5,944 bases of DNA from Anaerolineales bacterium (GTDB taxonomy: Bacteria > Chloroflexota > Anaerolineae > Anaerolineales > Villigracilaceae), in NCBI GenBank assembly GCA_029933275.1, contig JAOZOM010000114.1:1-5944 (forward strand), written 5' to 3'. The notes beneath the pieces are model-generated. The model worked only from the letters and a program-made list of their open reading frames with translations, ran no database searches and was not told the DNA's origin. Position 1 is the stretch's first letter; each line of letters begins with the position of its first letter. This document shows positions 1-5,874 of this stretch, piece by piece. Position numbers and translations under genes: made by a program.

Positions 1-571
1 CTTGAAAGACGTGCATCTCACCCGTAGCGATTTCAAGAGCAACTACGCCTGCTACGCCTTCTTCTGTTTTGATAATATCCATAACTTGGAATTCATCATA
101 GAAGGTGACGTTATTCTTGATACTTTGCTGATAGAGTGTTTGCAGGATCATGTGACCGGTGCGGTCAGCAGCGTAACAGGCGCGCATGACGGGCATATTG
201 GTATTTTTATTCATATGACCGCCGAAAGGACGTTGAGCAATCTTTCCTTCGGAGGTACGGCTAAAGGGCAATCCCATATGTTCTAATTCGTAAACAATTT
301 CGGGGGCTTCTTCGCACATAAATTCGATTGCGTCTTGGTCACCGATATAATCTGCGCCTTTGACGGTATCGTAAGTATGCCATTCAGGGTGGTCTTCTTC
401 GTGGTTACCAAGTGCGGCACCGATACCACCTTGTGCGGCTCCGGTATGAGAGCGTGCGGGATAAAGTTTAGAGATTACAGCCGTTGAAGCGGATTTGGAT
501 GCGTAAAGTCCCGCCATGAGACCTGCACCACCTGCACCGACTACGACGACTTCAAATTGATGAGTTTTCAT
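1..571 (-). CDS. sdhA: Succinate dehydrogenase flavoprotein subunit, partial (N-terminal 190 codons)
   Basis: This is the FAD-carrying catalytic subunit of succinate dehydrogenase (complex II), which oxidises succinate to fumarate on the cytoplasmic face of the membrane. The reading frame starts at ATG 571 and runs off the left edge of the window. The N-terminus holds a dinucleotide-binding GAGGAG at residues 12-17. The segment RSHTGAAQGGIGAALGN at about 40-56 contains His42, which corresponds to the histidine that binds FAD covalently in the E. coli enzyme. Further signature blocks are YDTVKGADYIGDQDAIE (67-83), ELEHMGLPFSR (95-105), QRPFGG (113-118) and DRTGH (136-140), all close to E. coli SdhA. 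The substrate-binding residues of the C-terminal half lie outside the window. AAGGAG at 579-584 overlaps the sdhD stop codon and is 7 nt from the ATG. The sdhB gene is probably further left, but it cannot be seen. Confidence 0.97.
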   Translation of the reverse strand, partial: MKTHQFEVVVVGAGGAGLMAGLYASKSASTAVISKLYPARSHTGAAQGGIGAALGNHEEDHPEWHTYDTVKGADYIGDQDAIEFMCEEAPEIVYELEHMGLPFSRTSEGKIAQRPFGGHMNKNTNMPVMRACYAADRTGHMILQTLYQQSIKNNVTFYDEFQVMDIIKTEEGVAGVVALEIATGEMHVFQ

Positions 572-583
572 AGTATCACTCCT

Positions 584-1003
584 TTATGAAGCCAAGACAA
601 CATAGACGGCTACAAGCGAGATGAAGAGCCAAAGGAAAAAGATAAAACCGCGCCAAACCTGTCGCCACCAGCTACTACCCATATAATCTTCTACAACGGA
701 GCGAAGACCATTGATTCCGTGCGTGATACCGAAGAAGAGGGCGGTAAATTCCATGATCTGCCAATAGGGATTGATGAAGCCGTCGAGATTGATAATATCG
801 CTACTAAAAACATGGCTTGGGTTTTGGAAGAATGTCCAGCGGATGAGGGTGTTGAGGTCTGTTTGAGTGCGTGCGCCCATGATGAGGGCGGCGGTTAAGC
901 CCGTTAGCCCAAGAGCATAAAGGGATAGGGCGGAAAGGCGCATGAAGAGCCACATGATATAGTCGAGGCTAAACCCCCGTTTTGCTACTTTTCGTGAAAT
1001 CAT
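584..1003 (-). CDS. sdhD: Succinate dehydrogenase membrane anchor subunit (SdhD-like)
   Basis: A 139-residue hydrophobic protein that, with SdhC, anchors the SdhAB dimer and forms the quinone site and haem b site. Three membrane segments are visible at about 16-43, 80-101 and 116-137. The second holds THGINGLRSVVEDY, in which His95, Asp106 and Tyr107 have the same spacing as E. coli SdhD His71 (haem b ligand), Asp82 and Tyr83 (quinone site). I chose ATG 1003 because AAGGAG at 1010-1015 is 6 nt from it. The in-frame ATG at 1009 directly abuts that Shine-Dalgarno and would add only two residues. It lies 12 bp after sdhC and 12 bp before sdhA, so all three are surely one transcript. Which of the two anchor genes is called C or D rests on gene order and on the DY motif. 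Confidence 0.9.
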   Translation of the reverse strand: MISRKVAKRGFSLDYIMWLFMRLSALSLYALGLTGLTAALIMGARTQTDLNTLIRWTFFQNPSHVFSSDIINLDGFINPYWQIMEFTALFFGITHGINGLRSVVEDYMGSSWWRQVWRGFIFFLWLFISLVAVYVVLAS

Positions 1004-1009
1004 ATTCAT

Positions 1010-1015
1010 CTCCTT
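1010..1015 (-). promoter_or_regulatory. Ribosome binding site that decides the sdhD start
   Basis: The minus strand reads AAGGAG just after the sdhC stop codon (TAG, 1016-1018). It is separated by 6 nt from ATG 1003 but by 0 nt from ATG 1009. The normal spacing therefore favours the second ATG as the real start of sdhD. Confidence 0.7.
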
Positions 1016-1402
1016 CTAAGCCCCCAGCGTGCTTTTGAGAACAACGAAAAGCACGAGACCGTAAATAGGAATAAAAACGAGCCATTCCAACCAGATGGCT
1101 TCACGCTGGTATTCGAGCAGAGCAGGCACAAGGTCAAGTATGGTAATTCGTAGCCCATTAATCGCATGGAAGATGACGAGGAAGAATAGGGCTAATTGAA
1201 AAATCCAATTTTCGTAGATGGTGTTAATCCAAATCCCAACGTCACTGCCAAATTGTTGTGTAAGGAAACCGGCTGAGATATGAAGTCCTACAAATAGCAC
1301 CATAGTTAAACCGCTGGTGCGATGTAGAATCCACGCCCACATGGGACCGCCTCCTTTGTATTTTAGTCCCGTAAAGAAACTAACATTTCGTTTTAGAGCC
1401 AT
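1016..1402 (-). CDS. sdhC: Succinate dehydrogenase cytochrome b556-like anchor subunit (SdhC-like)
   Basis: A 128-residue membrane protein and first gene of the sdh operon. Together with SdhD it carries the haem b and the quinone-reducing site. Three membrane segments lie at about 20-45, 65-88 and 103-123. The family signature WILHRTSG (24-31) matches the E. coli SdhC ILHRVSG region. The position of E. coli Ser27 is Trp24 here, which I recall also from actinobacterial-type anchors. His79 in FHAINGLRITILD is the expected haem ligand, equivalent to E. coli His84. His41 is an extra histidine inside the first helix. The open frame continues upstream to 1570, but ATG 1402 is chosen because AGGAGG lies 5 nt upstream and the protein then begins where the family begins. 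The 56 upstream codons resemble no anchor sequence. Confidence 0.92.
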   Translation of the reverse strand: MALKRNVSFFTGLKYKGGGPMWAWILHRTSGLTMVLFVGLHISAGFLTQQFGSDVGIWINTIYENWIFQLALFFLVIFHAINGLRITILDLVPALLEYQREAIWLEWLVFIPIYGLVLFVVLKSTLGA

Positions 1403-1480
1403 TTGCGCCTCCTGATAGGGAATGTTCCAGAGATAAAAACTTCTTAAACTGTACTTAAAAAAGAACTCTTTCATTATCCC

Positions 1481-1508
1481 ATTCTGCCTTAATCGCAGAA
1501 AGTGACAA
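1481..1508 (-). promoter_or_regulatory. Candidate sigma70-type promoter for sdhCDA
   Basis: On the minus strand TTGTCA (1508-1503, five of six matches to TTGACA) is followed after 16 bp by CAGAAT (1486-1481, four of six matches to TATAAT). This would give an mRNA leader of about 70 nt before sdhC. A nearby GATAAT (1478-1473) is a better -10 but has no matching -35 at 16-18 bp. Prediction from consensus only. Confidence 0.3.
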
Positions 1509-1589
1509 TGTACATAGATATTTGGTTTCAGACTTCCTCTAATAAAAAAGGGGGCAAACTGTATAATCAATCTGGATATGATGATTTTT

Positions 1590-1610
1590 TCTCAAGATGT
1601 AATCTCAAGA
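1590..1610. repeat. Pair of TCTCAAGA direct repeats
   Basis: The octamer TCTCAAGA occurs twice, at 1590-1597 and 1603-1610, with a 13 bp period. Each copy has TCT/AGA symmetrical ends. The repeats sit just upstream of the best -10 for the Rieske gene, so a regulator-binding site is possible. No known regulator is recognised from the motif. Confidence 0.45.
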
Positions 1611-1619
1611 ATATCTAAT
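1590..1619 (+). promoter_or_regulatory. Candidate promoter/operator of the bc operon
   Basis: TCTAAT at 1614-1619 is a five-of-six match to the -10 consensus, placed so that transcription would start near 1626 with a leader of about 38 nt. No good -35 exists at the right distance. Instead the -35 and spacer positions are covered by two copies of TCTCAAGA (1590-1597 and 1603-1610), as could be expected for an activator-dependent promoter. A perfect TATAAT at 1562-1567 is an alternative, also without a good -35. Confidence 0.25.
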
Positions 1620-1663
1620 TTTGTTTTTTATTAAAAAGCACGCCTATGTTTAAGGAGGTATAG

Positions 1664-2146
1664 ATGGCAAGTAATCGCATAAGTCGGCGAGATTTTGTCA
1701 AGGTTACCACAGCTGCTCTAGGTTCAATCATGACTGTTGCGATGGGGATTCCAGTGATTGGTTATTTGATTGATCCTGCGCTCAAGACAGAATCCGGAGA
1801 GGCTTGGATTCCGCTGGGACCATTGGAGAATTTTCCGATTGGTACGCCAACCCCATTTTCGTTTACTCGCTCTAATATCAACGGTTGGGAAAAAACGGTT
1901 AATAGCTACGGTGGTTTTGTGATTCGCGAATCTGACACTGACCTTGTCGTATTATCTAGTGTTTGCACGCATCTCGGGTGTACAGTTTACTGGCTTGAAG
2001 ATAAGCAGCAATATGAATGTCCCTGCCACGGTGCTCATTTTACAGCCGAAGGCGAGGTAATAGATGGTCCTCCTCCTCGTCCTCTTGATGAATTTGAATA
2101 CAGGATCGAAGGCGATGCCCTCTCTATCCTCTTTAAGAAAGGGTAA
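1664..2146 (+). CDS. qcrA: Rieske 2Fe-2S protein of a cytochrome bc/b6f-type complex
   Basis: A 160-residue iron-sulfur subunit that takes the first electron from quinol at the Qo site and passes it to the c-type haem on the outer face of the membrane. The N-terminus carries a twin-arginine motif SRRDFVK (7-13) followed by a hydrophobic segment at about 15-36. This suggests Tat export of the folded protein, kept as a membrane anchor. The cluster motifs are CTHLGC (101-106) and CPCHGAHF (119-126), with ligands Cys101, His103, Cys119 and His122 and the disulfide pair Cys106 and Cys121. The Pro loop GPPPRPL follows at 135-141. Position 124 is Ala and 126 is Phe, where high-potential Rieske proteins have Ser and Tyr. 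ATG 1664 has AAGGAGG 5 nt upstream (1652-1658). It is the first gene of the operon, 5 bp before cytochrome b. Confidence 0.96.
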   Translation: MASNRISRRDFVKVTTAALGSIMTVAMGIPVIGYLIDPALKTESGEAWIPLGPLENFPIGTPTPFSFTRSNINGWEKTVNSYGGFVIRESDTDLVVLSSVCTHLGCTVYWLEDKQQYECPCHGAHFTAEGEVIDGPPPRPLDEFEYRIEGDALSILFKKG

Positions 2147-2151
2147 GCACT

Positions 2152-2811
2152 ATGTGGAAAAAAATCTACATTTGGCTGGACGAACGTCTTGGCTTTGACG
2201 ATATGTATAAAATGCTTCTTGATCGTCCTGAGCCGCACGGGAATTGGTGGAACACGCTTGGAAGTGCAAGCTTGTTCCTATTTATTATGCAGGGTGTCAC
2301 CGGAATATTTCTTACCGTTTACTATACCCCCTCCCCCGATCATGCCTATGATAGCGTTCAATATATTATGAATGGGGTTGCCTTTGGTTGGCTGATTCGT
2401 GGTATTCATCATTGGGGTGCGACCTTAATGGTTTTGGTTGTCTTTATTCACATGCTCCGAGTCTTTTTCTCGGCATCTTATAAATATCCGCGCGAACTCA
2501 CTTGGATGGTCGGTAGCCTCCTCTTCCTGCTGACCTTAGGGATGGGATTCACTGGTTATTTATTGCCATTCAACCAACGAGCCTATTGGGCAACTGTGGT
2601 CGGGACAAATATCGGCGGTGTTGTGCCGGGTGTAGGACCTTTCATTTTGAAAGCCCTCCGCGGGGGAACAGATGTGAGTGCACTCACTCTCTCGCGTTTC
2701 TTCTCTATCCATATTTGGATGTTGCCTGCCACGTTGGCTGGCTCAATAGGTCTTCACCTTTATTTGATTATGCGTCATGGTGAGTCCGCACATCCCACTC
2801 TGGATGATTAA
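2152..2811 (+). CDS. qcrB: Cytochrome b6-like subunit (N-terminal half of cytochrome b)
   Basis: A 219-residue four-helix protein carrying the two b haems that move electrons across the membrane in the Q cycle. Haem ligands are His86 and His187, and His100 and His202. The 15-residue step from His187 to His202 is the b6-type spacing (14 in mitochondrial cytochrome b). Helix A lies at about 36-58, B at 80-106, C at 117-138 and D at 185-207. The Qo region reads GYLLPFNQRAYWATVVGTN (135-153), where the usual form is LPWDQ. Position 35, the cysteine that holds haem ci in cytochrome b6, is Thr, so a covalent extra haem is not expected. The gene begins 5 bp after the Rieske stop with a weak AAAGGG 8 nt upstream, suggesting translational coupling. 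The C-terminal half of cytochrome b is in the next gene, 12 bp on. Confidence 0.95.
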   Translation: MWKKIYIWLDERLGFDDMYKMLLDRPEPHGNWWNTLGSASLFLFIMQGVTGIFLTVYYTPSPDHAYDSVQYIMNGVAFGWLIRGIHHWGATLMVLVVFIHMLRVFFSASYKYPRELTWMVGSLLFLLTLGMGFTGYLLPFNQRAYWATVVGTNIGGVVPGVGPFILKALRGGTDVSALTLSRFFSIHIWMLPATLAGSIGLHLYLIMRHGESAHPTLDD

Positions 2812-2823
2812 GGAGCAACTCCG

Positions 2824-3984
2824 ATGAATGATGAAACTAAGAAAAAAATAAAAGAAAAATACGAAGCTGCTTTACAAAAAGGCGAACGCTTCTGGCCCGA
2901 TAGTATCTACAAAGACCTTTTGGTCTCTTTTGCCCTTTTTATTCTATTGATTGGGTTGGCAAGCTTCATTGGTGTTCACCCCGAACCAAAAGTTGACCTC
3001 ACTGACACAAGTTATATTCCCCGTCCTGAATGGTATTTCCTCTTCCTCTTCGAGTTTTTAAAATACTTCCCAGGCAATCTGGAATGGGTTGGTGCAGCGG
3101 TTATTCCCGGAATCTTGGTAGTGGCTTTAATCTTTTTGCCACTGTATGATAAGAACCCTTCGCGCCACTATTCTAAAAGAAAATTTGCGGTTGGGCTAAT
3201 GAGCTTTATTGTAGTTGGGATGGTGTTTTTAACCATCAAAGCAACGTTAACTACGCCGCCGCAAGAAGAATCTCTCGTTGCGAACAGCATTGCAGAGAAA
3301 ATGAGTTTGGGACAAGATTTATATTCCATTCAGTGTGTGGAGTGTCATGGTCCCGATGGATATGGGGGTGAGGTCGTTGGCGTTGAAGGGCTTGAAGGAA
3401 CAATTATCAAGCCGATTAACAGCCAAGATGAGATGTATACCCGTAATGATGACAGTTTGATGTCTATCATTTCTTACGGACAGCCGAACTTAGGAATGGT
3501 TCCTTTTGGCGGTGCTTACGGCGGAGAGTTATCTTCGAGTGAGATTGAATATATCGTAACCTTCATGCGCTACACTTGGGATGACCGTGCCGAAGTTCCT
3601 GCGGATGCCGTTACTTCTGCTATCCCCGCTTTGGCTGAGGGCGAAGTCCCCTCCTATGAAGTACATATTTCTGCATTGGTTAAACGTCAATGTCTTTCTT
3701 GTCACCGTGAAGGGAAAGAAAATAACAATTATCTAATGGATACCTATGCAGGCATTTTGAGCGGAGGGAACAGTGCACCCAATGTCGTTGCTGGTGATAT
3801 GAACAGCAACTTGCTTCAACTTATTCAAGGTCATGAGCTAACGAGTTCCGATGGAACTTTAATCCACGTCATGCCGCCGAATGGGAAGCCTATTAAAGAT
3901 GAATATATTGATATGTTTATCCGCTGGGTTGAAGCAGGGATGCCGGAAACTGCCGCTGAAGCGACTGCATTATCTGGAGAGTAA
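2824..3984 (+). CDS. qcrC: Subunit IV-like membrane domain fused to two c-type cytochrome domains
   Basis: A 386-residue fusion, likely the c-haem subunit of the bc complex. The charged N-terminus (1-30) should be cytoplasmic. Membrane segments lie at about 31-50, 88-106 and 121-139, which places the C-terminus outside. The Qo-site motif PEWY is at 68-71, with Glu69 as likely proton acceptor. The first cytochrome domain (about 155-253) has CVECH (171-175) and GMVPFGG with Met225 as probable sixth ligand. The second (about 276-376) has CLSCH (290-294) and the segment HVMPPNGKPI with Met350 as possible ligand. This second domain resembles the cytochrome domain known from planctomycete proteins (PSCyt1 type) rather than a copy of the first. 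Bacillus QcrC has the same layout but only one haem domain. AAGGAG (2810-2815) overlaps the qcrB stop and lies 8 nt before ATG 2824. The exact electron acceptor is unknown. Confidence 0.92.
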   Translation: MNDETKKKIKEKYEAALQKGERFWPDSIYKDLLVSFALFILLIGLASFIGVHPEPKVDLTDTSYIPRPEWYFLFLFEFLKYFPGNLEWVGAAVIPGILVVALIFLPLYDKNPSRHYSKRKFAVGLMSFIVVGMVFLTIKATLTTPPQEESLVANSIAEKMSLGQDLYSIQCVECHGPDGYGGEVVGVEGLEGTIIKPINSQDEMYTRNDDSLMSIISYGQPNLGMVPFGGAYGGELSSSEIEYIVTFMRYTWDDRAEVPADAVTSAIPALAEGEVPSYEVHISALVKRQCLSCHREGKENNNYLMDTYAGILSGGNSAPNVVAGDMNSNLLQLIQGHELTSSDGTLIHVMPPNGKPIKDEYIDMFIRWVEAGMPETAAEATALSGE

Positions 3985-4018
3985 AAAGAGCTAGAAATTG
4001 GTTTTTCTTAATAAATAG

Positions 4019-4063
4019 AAAGCCCTCGCCGTGACGTTAAATAATCACTGCGAGGGCTTTTTT
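4019..4063. terminator. Strong rho-independent terminator, probably bidirectional
   Basis: AAAGCCCTCGC (4019-4029) pairs perfectly with GCGAGGGCTTT (4050-4060). After one C/T mismatch the stem continues with GTGA (4031-4034) and TCAC (4045-4048) around a 10-nt loop. Six T residues at 4058-4063 follow on the plus strand, ending the bc operon whose last stop is 35 bp before the stem. Read on the minus strand the hairpin is followed by a T-rich run (TTTCTATTTATT) and lies 35 bp beyond the SIS gene, so it can serve both convergent transcripts. Confidence 0.92.
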
Positions 4064-4097
4064 GTGTTGAGGGGAGGCTAATTACCGAATCGCCTTC

Positions 4098-5135
4098 TTA
4101 ATGTGTTTCTGTAATTTTTGAAATTGTGCGGGGTTTTTCTGGGTTATATCCTTTCGCCAAGGTCAAATAATAAGCAAATAATTGAGCGGGGATAATGCTA
4201 ATCAGCGGCGTTAACCATTCGGGGATGTTTTCGGGGATGGGAATAGCAACTTCCGCCAATTCTAATGCGGCTAGGGAGTTTGAGATTACCACTAACTCGG
4301 CTAATAAATTGTTTTTGAGATGCTTGAGCATATTTTGCATAGAATCAAACACTTTTCCCTTTGGCGAAATCGCAAAGATAGGGAATCCACTCTCAACTAT
4401 CGCAACAGGTCCATGTTTGAAATCTGCCGATGAATAAGGCTCTGCCGTGATATAAGTCAGCTCTTTGAGTTTCAACGCCCATTCAAAAGCGGTTGCATAA
4501 TTATAGCCGCGTCCTAAAACGACAGCTTGTTGCATATACCGATAGCGTTGTGCGGCTTGCGCTATTTTGGAGTCTTGATTTAGCACACTGCTCGCCCATT
4601 TTGAAGCCTGCGCCAATTCATCCCAGCGTGCTTCCTCGCCAGACATTGCCGCGGATAGCATTGCAATTGCCATTAATTCGGTGGTGTAGGTTTTGGTCGC
4701 CGCGACCGCTTTTTCATCACCGGCTTGGATATCGAGAATAAAATCAGCTTTTTTGGCTAAAGGGGAAGCGGAATTATTGGTAATTGCCAACGTCAGATTT
4801 CCCTGACGCTTGCCTTCTTCTAAAACGCTGACAATATCCGGCGATTGTCCCGATTGAGAAATGCCAACCACGAGCGCATTTTTAATTTTGGGCGGTTGCT
4901 GATAATAAGTAAAGAGAGAGGGAGTTGCCAACGCCATCGGGAGTTTATTTTTTGCGCCCCAAAGATAATTAGCATAGCGACCGGCATTATCGGAGGTGCC
5001 GCGTGCCGCGAGAAAGACGAATTGCGGGTCGTGCGCGTGAATGGCTTGCGCGATGTCCTCCACCTTTTTCCTCTGCGTGGAGAGGAGATCGGCTAAACGG
5101 GCGGGTTGTTCAAAAATTTCAGAATGAAGACTCAT
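4098..5135 (-). CDS. Double-SIS-domain sugar-phosphate isomerase/deaminase (GlmS C-terminal-like, AgaS/NagB-II type)
   Basis: A 345-residue soluble protein with two sugar isomerase (SIS) domains, at about 25-165 and 190-325. It resembles the isomerase half of glucosamine-6-phosphate synthase but has no N-terminal glutaminase domain, so it cannot use glutamine by itself. Proteins of this build often deaminate or isomerise amino-sugar phosphates. Visible motifs are AARGTSD (43-49), phosphate-binding SQSG (93-96), TKTYTTEL (147-154), LKE with Glu225, and ADFKHGP with His241. The last two match the GlmS catalytic Glu488 and His504. The C-terminus (EKPRTISKITETH) aligns with the GlmS tail. ATG 5135 is chosen because GAGGA lies 5 nt upstream; a TTG at 5147 would add four residues. 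The start overlaps the end of tlyA by 17 bp, so the two are probably cotranscribed. The substrate cannot be decided from sequence. Confidence 0.88.
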   Translation of the reverse strand: MSLHSEIFEQPARLADLLSTQRKKVEDIAQAIHAHDPQFVFLAARGTSDNAGRYANYLWGAKNKLPMALATPSLFTYYQQPPKIKNALVVGISQSGQSPDIVSVLEEGKRQGNLTLAITNNSASPLAKKADFILDIQAGDEKAVAATKTYTTELMAIAMLSAAMSGEEARWDELAQASKWASSVLNQDSKIAQAAQRYRYMQQAVVLGRGYNYATAFEWALKLKELTYITAEPYSSADFKHGPVAIVESGFPIFAISPKGKVFDSMQNMLKHLKNNLLAELVVISNSLAALELAEVAIPIPENIPEWLTPLISIIPAQLFAYYLTLAKGYNPEKPRTISKITETH

Positions 5136-5868
5136 GCTCTTCCTCAATCCCCAACCATGCCAAAAATTCGATATTCCCCTTCGGACCCTGAATCGGCGAG
5201 CGGATTAAGCCGCGGTTGGAGAATCCTTGTTCCTCGGCAAATCCTAAAATCTCTTTTAGCACGCGTTTGTGGATTTTGGGATCTCGAATCACGCCCTTCC
5301 CCGCGTTTGCTTCTTCGCGGGTTGCTTCAAATTGGGGTTTGATGAGAGCGATGACGCTCCCCTTCTCGTCCAGCCAATCTTTGACCACAGGCAATAAAAT
5401 TTTGAGTGAAATAAAAGATGCGTCTATCACGGTCAAATTAACCCTTTCGGGCAATTTCTCAACAAAGCGTGCGTTGGTTTTTTCCATCACCACCACGCGG
5501 GGATCGTTTCTCAGTTTCCAAGCCAAAATACCGTGACCGACATCAATCGCGTAGACTTTGGCGGCACCGTGCTGGAGTAGGCAATCGGTGAATCCGCCGG
5601 TGGAGGCTCCAGCGTCCGCACAAACGAGATTCTGCACGTTAACAGAAAATGCGTCCAACGCGCCAGCAAGTTTATCTCCGCCGCGCGAGACGTAGCGTTT
5701 TCCCGCATCCACGCTGAGAGACGCGTTATCCCGTATTTTTAGCGAGGGCGCAACCGCGAGCTGCCCATCCACGCGCACTTTTCCCGCAATCACAAGACGT
5801 TGCGCCAAATCTTGCGTTTCGGCAAAACCTTGCTCAACAAGAGAAATATCCAAACGAGTTTTTGACAT
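5119..5868 (-). CDS. tlyA: TlyA-family rRNA 2'-O-ribose methyltransferase (S4 plus FtsJ domains)
   Basis: A 249-residue protein of the TlyA family, which in mycobacteria methylates the ribose of cytidines in 23S (and in longer forms also 16S) rRNA and affects capreomycin sensitivity. Older annotations call it hemolysin. An S4 RNA-binding domain fills about residues 1-60. The Rossmann methyltransferase part has the SAM-binding motif DAGASTGGFTD (85-95). The K-D-K-E tetrad is seen as Lys66 (SRGGDK), Asp149 (IDASF), Lys177 (IKPQFE) and Glu234 (GNIEF), with spacing very near to Mycobacterium tuberculosis Lys69, Asp154, Lys182 and Glu238. The C-terminus is shorter than in the mycobacterial two-target form, so a 23S-only type is possible. 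ATG 5868 is chosen over TTG 5886, since the family begins here. No Shine-Dalgarno is visible. Confidence 0.93.
   Translation of the reverse strand: MSKTRLDISLVEQGFAETQDLAQRLVIAGKVRVDGQLAVAPSLKIRDNASLSVDAGKRYVSRGGDKLAGALDAFSVNVQNLVCADAGASTGGFTDCLLQHGAAKVYAIDVGHGILAWKLRNDPRVVVMEKTNARFVEKLPERVNLTVIDASFISLKILLPVVKDWLDEKGSVIALIKPQFEATREEANAGKGVIRDPKIHKRVLKEILGFAEEQGFSNRGLIRSPIQGPKGNIEFLAWLGIEEEHESSF
5141..5145 (-). promoter_or_regulatory. Ribosome binding site of the SIS gene inside tlyA
   Basis: GAGGA on the minus strand lies within the last codons of tlyA, 5 nt before ATG 5135. It supports that ATG over the TTG at 5147, which has only a GGGGA run directly before it. Confidence 0.6.
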
Positions 5869-5874
5869 AGTGCT

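Larger units (their letters stand above)
1403..1663. other. Divergent intergenic control region between sdh and the bc operon
   Basis: A 261 bp AT-rich stretch without any credible gene separates two operons transcribed away from each other. It must hold the start signals for both. Visible in it are a promoter-like pair for sdh, a weak -10 for the Rieske gene, a pair of 8-bp direct repeats (1590-1610), a pair of 6-bp repeats spaced by one helical turn (1443-1459) and A/T tracts at 1541-1549 and 1620-1636. No riboswitch or convincing terminator hairpin was recognised. Confidence 0.75.

Noticed and set aside
2..286. Plus-strand open frame of 94 codons
   Set aside because: It lies fully antisense to the conserved FAD-binding part of sdhA and its translation has no recognisable domain.
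1562..1567. Perfect TATAAT as bc operon promoter
   Set aside because: No -35-like hexamer at 16-18 bp and no TGn extension. In AT-rich DNA it may be chance, so it is mentioned only as an alternative.
1403..1570. 56-codon upstream extension of sdhC
   Set aside because: The frame is open, but the residues look unlike any SDH anchor, the AGGAGG before ATG 1402 marks the true start, and the region must contain the sdh promoter.
2035..2238. Minus-strand open frame across the qcrA/qcrB junction
   Set aside because: Antisense to the Rieske cluster loop and the start of cytochrome b, without a ribosome site or family resemblance.
3300..3984. Separate cytochrome c gene fused by a missing stop or frameshift
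   Set aside because: The frame from 2824 to 3984 is continuous, the linker is natural, and no internal Shine-Dalgarno with start was found, so it is read as a true fusion.
4195..5536. Several plus-strand open frames of 60-106 codons
   Set aside because: They are shadows of the SIS gene and tlyA on the other strand; the minus-strand genes carry complete conserved motifs.
5511..5708. Minus-strand open frame of 65 codons inside tlyA
   Set aside because: Same strand but a different frame within the conserved methyltransferase core of tlyA; low-complexity translation without support.
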